IMG/VR virus record: IMGVR_UViG_3300024062_000002
Span: 1 to 36,926 of that record
Source of the DNA: a virus
Strand: one strand, 5' to 3'
DNA: 36,926 nt
Shown here: piece by piece, positions 30,428 to 36,926 of the stretch
Layout: the number at the start of each line of letters is the position of its first letter
How positions within the stretch are numbered: the first letter of the stretch is position 1
Notes under the pieces: generated by a model
Told to the model about the DNA's origin: nothing
Seen by the model: only the letters and a program-made list of their open reading frames with translations
Database searches by the model: none
Made by a program: the position numbers and the translations under genes

Positions 30428-30841
30428 ATGCCACGCCAATCAGAAAGAGTTGGCCGATCTGGAGAATACTTAGTAGCCTCGCTACTTTCTTTACACGCAG
30501 ATACTGTGGTTATAGTTCCACACAGCGCGGAGGCTGACATCATCTTTGATGTTGACCATACGCTATACAAGTGCCAGGTTAAAACACAATCTAAAATACA
30601 AAACTGTAGAGTGTCATGGATATATGACTTTAGGCGCGGTGCTTATACCAAAGAAAGATTCTATTCAGAAGACGCTATAGATGTTTATGCTTTGGTTGCT
30701 TTAAAGCATCAAACAGTTAACTTTATGTTTCCAAATGATCTAAAGCAGATAAGTTTTAAAGACGAGGATGTTCAAGCGTGGGACACGCTGAAGAATACAA
30801 AAGACCTATTTAAAGAGCTTCGATGTCAACAGACACTTTAG
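30428..30841 (+). CDS. PD-(D/E)XK family nuclease, 137 aa
   Basis: An N-terminal helix with E13 (GRSGEYLVASLL), D37 in EADIIFDVD, and the Q50-V-K52 variant of the (D/E)xK motif in YKCQVKTQ form the pattern of small PD-(D/E)XK endonucleases (PDDEXK_5-like). It may act as a junction resolvase or host-DNA nuclease. It begins 4 bp after the ejection gene, and its last 32 nt overlap the end of a convergent gene. No clear ribosome site is visible. Confidence 0.75.
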   Translation: MPRQSERVGRSGEYLVASLLSLHADTVVIVPHSAEADIIFDVDHTLYKCQVKTQSKIQNCRVSWIYDFRRGAYTKERFYSEDAIDVYALVALKHQTVNFMFPNDLKQISFKDEDVQAWDTLKNTKDLFKELRCQQTL

Positions 30842-31025
30842 GTTCTTCGTAATACTTAACAGAGTTCATACCTAAAGATATTAGATACTCAGCCACCTTA
30901 TGTGGTGATTTCTGTTGGCTCTCACAAAAATCCTTAAACTTTTTAGCAAGATGTTTGTTCACATATATAGGCTTTCTTCCGTTTCTTTCACTTAGAATAC
31001 GATCATCAAACTCATATAAATTCAT
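30810..31025 (-). CDS. Small basic helical protein, 71 aa
   Basis: Reads MNLYEFDDRILSERNGRKPI then YVNKHLAKKFKDFCESQQKS and HKVAEYLISLGM. The alternating YVNxxLxxKFKDFCExxxxSPxKVAEYLI pattern resembles a ribbon-helix-helix DNA-binding domain, so a small transcription regulator is plausible. AGGT precedes the ATG. It lies downstream of the DUF3310 gene in the same leftward unit and overlaps the end of the nuclease gene tail to tail. Confidence 0.7.
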   Translation of the reverse strand: MNLYEFDDRILSERNGRKPIYVNKHLAKKFKDFCESQQKSPHKVAEYLISLGMNSVKYYEEPKVSVDIEAL

Positions 31026-31038
31026 AGCTACCTCATAG

Positions 31039-31371
31039 TTAAAGAGAAACTTCTATTGAATAATCTCCTATTTTATTACCTTTAGCATCTGTTCCATAAA
31101 CCATCTGTAGTTCAAGATCAATAAAGTGTTTGGCTTTTAACAAGTCAGTCACCCTATCTTGTTTCTCTCCTTTACTTCTGGTTATATATTTTAAACAACT
31201 ACCTAAGTTATAAGACAGGTTGTTAGCATATATATAATCTATAGGTTGTATCTTGGATTGCTTGTAATGCGTTCCAGCTACTTGGTTATTGGTTGCAAGC
31301 CTATCTATTGCTTGATCCCATTCCTCTTCAGTTCCTAAGTTAGTATGTGCGTATACTGTTTTATTCATCAT
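31039..31371 (-). CDS. DUF3310 protein, 110 aa
   Basis: The ATG ending at 31371 is chosen because GGGAG lies 6 nt upstream. The core VAGTHYKQSKIQPIDYIYAN, then LSYNLGSCLKYITRSKGEKQ, DLLKAKHFIDLEL, is the DUF3310 signature widespread in phages, sometimes called nucleotide kinase-like. Its activity is not established. It diverges from the HTH regulator at 31460 and probably shares its control region. Confidence 0.85.
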   Translation of the reverse strand: MMNKTVYAHTNLGTEEEWDQAIDRLATNNQVAGTHYKQSKIQPIDYIYANNLSYNLGSCLKYITRSKGEKQDRVTDLLKAKHFIDLELQMVYGTDAKGNKIGDYSIEVSL

Positions 31372-31402
31372 CAATTTCTCCCAAATTTTATTAAAATATT
31401 AC

Positions 31403-31434
31403 TTGATAATTAGTAATAATGGTTTATTATAAAC
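31403..31434 (+). promoter_or_regulatory. Promoter with overlapping palindrome before HTH regulator
   Basis: TTGATA (31403-31408), 16 bp, TATTAT (31425-31430) matches sigma70. The 13-bp palindrome GTTTATTATAAAC (31422-31434) covers the -10 box, a typical place for an operator. A good AAAAGGGA ribosome site follows before the ATG at 31460. Confidence 0.55.
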
Positions 31435-31459
31435 AAAAATATTAATAAAAGGGAAATTT

Positions 31460-31675
31460 ATGGAAATATTAGAAAAGAATTTTGACATATCAAATACCAT
31501 AGAAGTTGACGAACTAGCAGAGAGATGGGGAGTCAGCAAGAAAACAATCGATAATAGAAGATATAGAGGGCAAGGTCCTAGCTATTTTAAGATTGGCGGT
31601 AAGATTAAATACGATCTTGATGATGTGAAAAGAATGGAAAACGACTCTTATATTTCTGTCCATGGCGCACGCTAA
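31460..31675 (+). CDS. Excisionase/MerR-like HTH regulator, 71 aa
   Basis: The core VDELAERWGVSKKTIDNRRY then RGQGPSYFKIGGKIKYDLDD is a textbook HTH_17 (excisionase-type winged helix) domain. With no integrase in the genome, it is more likely a transcription regulator or replication-initiation factor than an excisionase. It is the first gene of the replication unit, next to an operator-like palindrome, so autoregulation is plausible. Its end overlaps the nuclease gene by 14 nt. Confidence 0.85.
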   Translation: MEILEKNFDISNTIEVDELAERWGVSKKTIDNRRYRGQGPSYFKIGGKIKYDLDDVKRMENDSYISVHGAR

Positions 31676-32396
31676 ACTCTCACCTTCATCAGCAAAGATT
31701 TGGATGGCTTGCCCTGGCATGCCACAACTCTTAGCAAGTATGCAGGTTGAATATAAAGTAGGCATACCAGCAGCGACAGGTACATTGATTCACGAAATGG
31801 TAGAGACACTACTTAAAGGTAGATTAAATAATCTTACTTTAGAAGAATACTATTTAGACACAACACATCATGTAGAGGACTTTGACATTACAGTAGACCA
31901 AGAGATGATAGATTGTGCTAACACTTATGTAGATTACATAGACAAGAGAATGATGGAGCTTGACGTAGCAAGACCATTAATTGAAGAAAGAGTTAATATG
32001 CCAGAAATACATGCAGACCTTTGGGGAACAGCAGATGCTATTCTCATTGGTAAAGATATAATAGAGATAATAGATCTTAAATCTGGTAAGTGGGCAGTAG
32101 AAGCAGACAACCCACAAATGCGTATCTATGCACTTGGTGCATTGTCCAGATACGGAGATGACTGCACAGTTCAAATGACCATAGTACAACCTAGAGGTTG
32201 GCACAAGGATGGTCCAATTAGATCATATTCCATATCAGCTATTAACTTAGTTGAATGGGCCTATGAAACTTTAAAGCCAGCTGCCGAAGCTTGCTATGAA
32301 GAAATACCCACATACAACTATAGCAAAGACGGATGCCGTTGGTGTAATGCTAAAGATGCTTGTGATACTTATAAACAAAACCAAAAGGGAGACTAA
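31662..32396 (+). CDS. Cas4/RecB-like PD-(D/E)XK exonuclease with Fe-S cysteines (DUF2800-like)
   Basis: This 244-aa protein has the start SPSSAKIWMACPGMPQL, the GTLIHEMVETLL helix, and the nuclease core LWGTADAILIGKDIIEIIDL then KSGKW (Asp, Asp and Lys of the PD-(D/E)XK site), followed by QMRIYALGALSRYG. Four cysteines (C17; C225 and C228 in GCRWCNA; C234) are arranged as in the Fe-S nucleases Cas4 and AddB. It probably resects DNA ends to give ssDNA for the annealing proteins encoded downstream. It overlaps the regulator gene. Confidence 0.88.
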   Translation: MAHAKLSPSSAKIWMACPGMPQLLASMQVEYKVGIPAATGTLIHEMVETLLKGRLNNLTLEEYYLDTTHHVEDFDITVDQEMIDCANTYVDYIDKRMMELDVARPLIEERVNMPEIHADLWGTADAILIGKDIIEIIDLKSGKWAVEADNPQMRIYALGALSRYGDDCTVQMTIVQPRGWHKDGPIRSYSISAINLVEWAYETLKPAAEACYEEIPTYNYSKDGCRWCNAKDACDTYKQNQKGD

Positions 32397-32397
32397 A

Positions 32398-32664
32398 ATG
32401 GTAAAAGAAAATAAAACTGAAAGCGTTGAAGAACCAACGATTAAGTTTGCAGATGATGGTGTTGAGCATAAAGTCAACGACATGCCAGACGAAGCAAAAC
32501 AATTAATGGCTAGGTGGCAGGAGAAAAAACAAATCAGAGATGAGTTTATTATTAAAGCTAATAACGACATTGATGATTTGAATATATTGCTCAGTTCTTA
32601 TGAGGCTCGTATGAAAAACATAGTAGAGCCAGTAGAAGATGAGCCTAAGATTGAGGTGCAGTAA
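32398..32664 (+). CDS. Small charged protein, 88 aa, unknown
   Basis: Start placed at ATG 32398 because AAAAGGGA lies just upstream; the reading frame is open further 5' but within the nuclease gene. The protein is acidic and helical (MPDEAKQLMARWQEKKQIRD; DDLNILLSSYEARMKNIVEP) and may be a coiled-coil partner of the adjacent recombination proteins. Its stop overlaps the ATPase ATG (TAATG). Confidence 0.7.
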   Translation: MVKENKTESVEEPTIKFADDGVEHKVNDMPDEAKQLMARWQEKKQIRDEFIIKANNDIDDLNILLSSYEARMKNIVEPVEDEPKIEVQ

Positions 32665-33392
32665 TGTCGTTAGCTAATATTAGGCAAAAGGCAAAACTAA
32701 AACCACCAATCATAGTTCTCTATGGTCCTGGTGGTATTGGTAAAACATCTTTTGGTGCAACTATGAACAAACCAATCATAGTACAAGCAGAAGATGGTAT
32801 TGGTAAGATTGAGTGTCCCCACTTTCCTGTAGCTAAAACTTATGTTGAACTACAAGATAACTTAAAGTCATTGATTGAGGAAGATAGCGAATACAAAACT
32901 GTGATAGTGGATAGTTTGGATTGGTTAGAAACTTTAATGCACGATTATGTTTGTGAAAAGAATGGTTGGCCAGATATCAGCTCACCAGCATACGGAAAAG
33001 GTTATGCCGCTTGTTTAGAGGTATGGAAAGAATATTTAGCTTTACTAAATCAGTTGCGAGATAAAGGCTTTACTGTCTTACAGATTGCACACAATGAAGT
33101 AAGAAGATATGAAGATCCATCAAGTGAGCCACATGATCGCCACCAAATTAAGTTGCATAGAAAAGCAGCTGACTTGGTTATAGAACATAGTGACGCAGTA
33201 TTCTTTGCTAATTACAAGATAGGTACTATCCAAGTAAAAGGTAAAGGCGGTGGCATGACTACTAAACTAAAGCAAGGAGACAGGACTATCTTTACACAAG
33301 AGACACCAGGCTTCCAAGCTAAGAATAGATTTGGTCTTGATAGTGAGATGCCGTTTGATTGGCAAACTATCAGGGAGCAGATGTTAAAGTGA
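32664..33392 (+). CDS. Sak4-like RecA-fold ATPase (AAA_24)
   Basis: This 242-aa protein has Walker A GPGGIGKTS (21-29), Walker B KTVIVDSLDWLE (D83) and the AAA_24 features VLQIAHNEVRRYEDP and DAVFFANY. AAA_24 includes the phage Sak4 single-strand annealing/RecA-like proteins. Together with the Cas4-like exonuclease and SSB-like protein it forms a recombination set. Its 3' end is overlapped by a GTG-started mini-gene. Confidence 0.85.
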   Translation: MSLANIRQKAKLKPPIIVLYGPGGIGKTSFGATMNKPIIVQAEDGIGKIECPHFPVAKTYVELQDNLKSLIEEDSEYKTVIVDSLDWLETLMHDYVCEKNGWPDISSPAYGKGYAACLEVWKEYLALLNQLRDKGFTVLQIAHNEVRRYEDPSSEPHDRHQIKLHRKAADLVIEHSDAVFFANYKIGTIQVKGKGGGMTTKLKQGDRTIFTQETPGFQAKNRFGLDSEMPFDWQTIREQMLK

Positions 33393-33517
33393 TTGATACT
33401 AAAGAACTTAACGAACACTTTTGCGATGATGATGAGCCGCAATACGATGAGGATGGATATTGTCGTCATTGTGGAGCAAAAGAGGATGAGTGTTCACAAT
33501 ATAAATGTTGGATTTAA
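33389..33517 (+). CDS. Zinc-ribbon-like mini-protein, 42 aa, GTG start
   Basis: A GTG overlaps the ATPase stop (GTGA). The protein has a Cys-rich centre: YCRHCGAKEDECSQYKCWI, i.e. CxxC with further Cys at 6- and 5-residue spacings, plus an acidic N-terminus (CDDDEPQYDEDG). The pattern suggests a metal-binding knuckle. It ends 13 bp before the SSB-like gene. It may be a partner in the replication complex. Confidence 0.6.
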   Translation: MIDTKELNEHFCDDDEPQYDEDGYCRHCGAKEDECSQYKCWI

Positions 33518-33530
33518 AAAGGAGTAAAAA

Positions 33531-34022
33531 ATGGATTTAACAAATTTTAATGTAGATGCCTCTAACGAAGGCAAGTCGGCAGTTGAGCCAGGTAGACATG
33601 TTCTGCATTGGCAAGGCGAAGAAGAAGCCTTGGTTGAAGGTAGAAACGGATGGCGTGGGTGCAAGATGTATTTTGAGATTGATGGTAGTAGCATCAGATT
33701 GAATCATACATTTACTGTTGGTCACGATAATCCTAAGTATGTGGATAGTGGCGTTAAGTCAATGCTACTTATGGCGCAAGCGATGGGACTAAAAGAACCA
33801 CCAAAAGATACATCTACTGCCTTTATGGGCAAAAGTGTATCAGCTGAGTTAGTCAAAGATGACAATGGTTATCTAAAGATTAATGAAGATTGGGGTAAGA
33901 CTTGGCAACCTACTGATAAAAAGCCAGAGCCTGTTGACGATAGTATCAAAACAGGACCATCGGAATCTGATTTAGCAGCAATGGGAACAACCACTGTTGA
34001 TGATGATGACGCACCATTTTAA
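33531..34022 (+). CDS. SSB-like single-stranded DNA-binding protein
   Basis: This 163-aa protein has a beta-rich N-terminal domain (EPGRHVLHWQGEEEALVEGR; GCKMYFEIDGSSIRLNHTFT) and a disordered acidic C-terminus ending VDDDDAPF. That tip resembles the DDDIPF tail of bacterial SSB, used to recruit other replication proteins. The fold is like DUF669-type phage proteins. It follows AAAGGAG. The call rests on tail and gene context; binding is not shown. Confidence 0.7.
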   Translation: MDLTNFNVDASNEGKSAVEPGRHVLHWQGEEEALVEGRNGWRGCKMYFEIDGSSIRLNHTFTVGHDNPKYVDSGVKSMLLMAQAMGLKEPPKDTSTAFMGKSVSAELVKDDNGYLKINEDWGKTWQPTDKKPEPVDDSIKTGPSESDLAAMGTTTVDDDDAPF

Positions 34023-34410
34023 TTTTGATGGTAATAATAGGCCTGCGCTGTGTGCATATTGTAAAGCACCAGCTGGGCCGTTTTTAAGAAAGGATGGAGA
34101 ATTTTGGCTTGGAGCGTGCTGTATGGCTCATTTAAAAAAGATTGGGGAGGGAGAAAGACTACCCAACAAAGCACAACTGAATGATACAGGGATTGAATAT
34201 TCCATAGCACAAACCAAAGATATTTATTTAGAACTAGCAGGAAAGGAAGATCAAAAACCATTGCATAAATGGGACAGAGATAACAGGAAAAGAATCTTCA
34301 CAAATATTGTTAGGGAATATCTAAACTGGGCGAACGTGCAAGCGCAGTTAGATGATGAGAGAGCTGCAAATGGATTTAACAAAGTACCTAAAAAAGGACA
34401 TACTCTATAA
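34000..34410 (+). CDS. Zinc-finger-like protein, 136 aa, unknown
   Basis: Start taken at the first of three ATGs at 34000, inside the SSB-like gene tail (overlap 23 nt); any of the three could be used. Cysteines (CAYCKAPAG, WLGACCMAH) suggest a zinc-binding N-terminal part; the rest is helical (RKRIFTNIVREYLNWANVQA). It is located between SSB and helicase, so a replication accessory role is likely. It overlaps the primase-helicase by 59 nt. Confidence 0.65.
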   Translation: MMMTHHFNFDGNNRPALCAYCKAPAGPFLRKDGEFWLGACCMAHLKKIGEGERLPNKAQLNDTGIEYSIAQTKDIYLELAGKEDQKPLHKWDRDNRKRIFTNIVREYLNWANVQAQLDDERAANGFNKVPKKGHTL

Positions 34411-36196
34411 CGACCTTGGTTTTAGTACAGGTAAGAGTACACATGATTTAATAAACGAGATGCAAGCACAGGGGTTGCTTGTAGACTTCTTAGAAATTAC
34501 TGGCGAGATAATACGAGTACCAGTAAAAGCAATAGGCGGTAAACCAGATACAGGCGGTCAGAAGTCTGGGTATTATGCTGTCAACCAGGTAGGCGGACAC
34601 ATGTTCTGCACTTATGGTAATTGGAAAACTGGTTTTGAGGGCAAGTGGTCAAGCATAGATACTAACCAACTTAGTATTGTAGATAGACAAGAATTACAAA
34701 AACAAATGGAAGAGGCTAGTGCTAAGTCTCGTAAAGAAAGGCAACAAAGACAAGATGAAGTTGCAGTTGAAATGCAGGAAAAGTTTAAGATTTGCCACGA
34801 AGCCATCGACCATGAATATCTCACGAATAAAAAAGTTAAAAGTTATGGGTTGAAGCAACTAAATGGTAGATTAATTGTTCCTGTATATAATACAACAGGA
34901 CAGATTCGTTCTCTACAGTACATAGATAAAAAAGGAGAAAAAAGATTTGCTTCCGCCTCAGAAATCAAAGGTAATGTATTTTTAATCGGTACAACCTTAC
35001 AAGATTTAAACAATATAGAAAAATTAATTTTAGTTGAAGGCTACTCAACTGCCGCTTCAGTATATGAAGCTACCCAGATTCCTGTAGCTTGCGTTTTTAG
35101 TGCCAACTTCTTGTTGGATGCAGCCTCTAATTTACGCAAGCTGACAGGTGCTAGATTTATTCTTGCACTTGATAATGATGAGAGTGGAGTGGGAGAGAAG
35201 AAGGCGCAAGAGTGCGCGAGTGCTGTGGTTAATAGTGCGGTGCGATTACCTAGTGAAGTCGGAGACTATAACGACCTGTATTTAAAACATGGTTTAGATA
35301 AAGTTAGAGCTGAACTAATAGATCATAAACTGGGCATACAAAAATATGCGATTCGTAATCTTGTTGGTAAGCCAGAGCCACAAAAGTTTTTAGTTGATGG
35401 TCTTATTCCTATTGGTAAGCCTGGTATTCTTGCCGCAGTTGGTGGCGTGGGTAAGTCGTTAAGTGTCATACAGTTAGCATTATCTGTGGCGTGCGGAGGC
35501 AGGTGGTGGGGGAAGGATGTGAAAGAGCGTGGCAACACAGTTATATTTTGTGCGGAAGATGATTTAATGGAAATACATAGGCGATTAGACTTGCTGGACC
35601 CTAACGGCAAGCGATTTAGCTCTGTATATGAAGTCTATGTATTTCCTGTCCCAGAACAAAAAGAACCAATGATACTGTTAAGGGAAGAGGGCATTACACC
35701 TATAGCGCAGGAGTTAGTAGAAGAATTACAAGCCATACCAAATTTAAAATTAGTTTGTTTTGATCCTCTCCAAGCATTTACAACAGGTAATGTATCAAGC
35801 AGTAATGAAGCAGGCCAATTATGGGGTTCTTATTGTGCGAACATAAGCGCCAGACTTGGTTGTTCTACGCTTACTGTTCATCATCTCAACAAGGGTGCAT
35901 TAACCAATGATTCAGATGATGCTATGTCTCATAGATCAGAAATTCGCGGCGCATCTAGCATCACCGATTCTGTACGATATGCCATAAGCCTTTGGTTGGC
36001 ATCTGTTGAAGATTGCGAACGTATTTGCGAGGAGCAACGAGTACCATATGACAGAATGGCCGTAGTAAAAGCTGCCCTAGTTAAGTCTAATTCTGGTAAT
36101 GTAGATTACTCTACCAAAACATTATTTAGGAAGAATGGCGTACTTGAACCATTAGAAGAATTACAAAATCCCATGACACTTTATGACCAATTTTAA
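34352..36196 (+). CDS. DNA primase-helicase (Toprim plus RepA-like ATPase)
   Basis: This 614-aa protein (595-608 aa if a later ATG such as 34370 is used) has a Toprim domain with E229 in LILVEGYSTAASVYEA and D274/D276 in FILALDNDESG. A RepA/AAA_25-type ATPase follows: Walker A AAVGGVGKS (361-369), Walker B LKLVCFDPL (D471) and the sensor-like LTVHHLNKG (507-515). This fusion of primase and helicase drives phage DNA replication; no phage DNA polymerase is encoded here, so it must cooperate with host enzymes. It overlaps the previous gene by 59 nt. Confidence 0.9.
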   Translation: MMRELQMDLTKYLKKDILYNDLGFSTGKSTHDLINEMQAQGLLVDFLEITGEIIRVPVKAIGGKPDTGGQKSGYYAVNQVGGHMFCTYGNWKTGFEGKWSSIDTNQLSIVDRQELQKQMEEASAKSRKERQQRQDEVAVEMQEKFKICHEAIDHEYLTNKKVKSYGLKQLNGRLIVPVYNTTGQIRSLQYIDKKGEKRFASASEIKGNVFLIGTTLQDLNNIEKLILVEGYSTAASVYEATQIPVACVFSANFLLDAASNLRKLTGARFILALDNDESGVGEKKAQECASAVVNSAVRLPSEVGDYNDLYLKHGLDKVRAELIDHKLGIQKYAIRNLVGKPEPQKFLVDGLIPIGKPGILAAVGGVGKSLSVIQLALSVACGGRWWGKDVKERGNTVIFCAEDDLMEIHRRLDLLDPNGKRFSSVYEVYVFPVPEQKEPMILLREEGITPIAQELVEELQAIPNLKLVCFDPLQAFTTGNVSSSNEAGQLWGSYCANISARLGCSTLTVHHLNKGALTNDSDDAMSHRSEIRGASSITDSVRYAISLWLASVEDCERICEEQRVPYDRMAVVKAALVKSNSGNVDYSTKTLFRKNGVLEPLEELQNPMTLYDQF

Positions 36197-36208
36197 AAGG
36201 AGAAAACT

Positions 36209-36926
36209 ATGAACGTATTAAGTTTATTTGATGGAATGAGTTGTGGCAGGATTGCTTTAGAGCGTCTTGGCATACAAGTGGATAATTATTATGCAAGTGA
36301 GATAGATAAGTATGCTATCCAAGTAAGCCAAGCTAATTACCCAGACATAATTCAAGTGGGCGATATAACTGAACTAGACCTATCAACACTACCTAAGATT
36401 GATTTGGTTATGGGTGGTAGTCCATGTCAAGGGTTTAGTTTTGCTGGTAAGCAGCTCGCCTTTGATGATCCAAGATCTGCATTATTTTTTGAGTTTGTTA
36501 GATGTGTAGAGGAGTTAAAACCAAAATATTTTTTATTAGAAAATGTAAGAATGAAGAAAGAATATTTAGATGTTATATCTGAATATATGGGTGTTGAGCC
36601 AATAATGATTAATTCAGCCTTAGTATCAGCACAGAACAGGGTTAGATACTATTGGACTAACATACCTGGAATAGAACAGCCTGAACAAAGAGGTATAGTT
36701 TTAAGGGATATATTGGAGACTAACACCTCTAATGAATACCTTGCTGGAGAAAACTTACAAAAGAATTACAAAGGCGGTAATCAATTAAATCCAAACTATA
36801 AAAGCCAAGCCAATACCATTCATAATGCTGATGGTAAGTCTGGAACAATTTGTGCAGGTACTCATGGTTATGCTAATGGTTATGTTGCTGATGTTGATTC
36901 CAAATATTATTTATCAGATAAAGCTA
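36209..36926 (+). CDS. DNA (cytosine-5) methyltransferase, N-terminal part; continues at base 1
   Basis: Starts with ATG at 36209 after AAAGGAG. It contains motif I LSLFDGMSCGRIALERLG (residues 4-21), motif IV with catalytic C73 (GGSPCQGFSFAGK), motif VI LLENVRMKK (E111), and motif VIII QNRVRYYWTNI (142-152). The frame stays open to the contig end and continues in frame at base 1 through 971, making 534 aa in total. Bases 36843-36926 duplicate bases 1-84. The pattern resembles phage C5 methyltransferases. The gene follows the primase-helicase after 12 bp. Confidence 0.93.
   Translation, partial: MNVLSLFDGMSCGRIALERLGIQVDNYYASEIDKYAIQVSQANYPDIIQVGDITELDLSTLPKIDLVMGGSPCQGFSFAGKQLAFDDPRSALFFEFVRCVEELKPKYFLLENVRMKKEYLDVISEYMGVEPIMINSALVSAQNRVRYYWTNIPGIEQPEQRGIVLRDILETNTSNEYLAGENLQKNYKGGNQLNPNYKSQANTIHNADGKSGTICAGTHGYANGYVADVDSKYYLSDKA
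36843..36926 (+). repeat. 84-bp exact direct repeat of contig start (circular overlap)
   Basis: These bases are identical to 1-84. They lie inside the methyltransferase gene, whose frame is continuous when the two copies are merged. This indicates an assembly overlap of a circular or permuted genome of 36,842 bp rather than a real terminal repeat. Confidence 0.95.

Noticed and set aside
31460-31675. Evidence for lysogeny (excisionase)
   Set aside because: No integrase, repressor or attachment site is seen; the HTH_17 domain is also common in other regulators.

Overview
This window is a complete genome, apart from how it was cut, of a tailed double-stranded DNA phage. It looks like a small AT-rich marine podovirus. 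The first 84 bases are repeated exactly as the last 84 (1-84 = 36843-36926). A DNA methyltransferase gene reads in frame through that junction, so the contig is a circular map of about 36,842 bp. The host is not identified by the sequence. The virion genes (P22-like portal and tail factors, SU10-type capsid protein, fibre of the [18 protein letters not shown] type), tightly overlapping genes and AT richness suggest a phage of a marine Gram-negative bacterium. That is an inference.

Layout. (1) 36209-36842 plus 1-2514, rightward: C5 DNA methyltransferase, a short coupled ORF, a winged-helix protein and a PP-loop (PAPS-reductase-like) enzyme. (2) 2586-4501, leftward: ten tiny genes with stop/start overlaps, probably early host-takeover genes, under a promoter facing away from terS. 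(3) 4647-8954: terS, terL and portal. (4) 8896-9997: small basic and membrane proteins. (5) 9997-14765: a curli-like cassette of CsgF, CsgG, a secreted protein with curlin-like repeats, a FecR-domain protein and a CHASE2 adenylyl cyclase. (6) 14771-15828: lysis genes (3TM holin, M15 peptidase) and a small membrane protein. (7) 15830-19225: repeat protein, scaffold and major capsid protein, closed by a strong terminator at 19243-19271. (8) 19288-30423: adaptor, fibre, tail hub and probable ejection proteins. (9) 30428-31371: a PD-(D/E)XK nuclease facing two leftward genes, one of them DUF3310. (10) 31460-36196: excisionase-like HTH regulator, Cas4-like nuclease, Sak4-like ATPase, zinc-ribbon mini-protein, SSB-like protein and a Toprim primase-helicase.

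How it works together. No integrase, CI-like repressor, DNA polymerase, RNA polymerase or tRNA was seen. The phage therefore appears to be lytic, using host polymerases but its own primase-helicase and annealing-type recombination proteins.

The most unusual region is the curli-like cassette. It holds a type VIII secretion pore (CsgG), its accessory factor (CsgF), a candidate amyloid substrate, a periplasmic FecR protein whose C-terminus also carries a curlin-core motif, and an apparently intact membrane adenylyl cyclase. All of these overlap one another and lie between the packaging and lysis genes. CsgG/CsgF homologues are, to my recollection, already known in marine phages. The complete set with substrate, FecR and cyclase is the candidate undescribed system.
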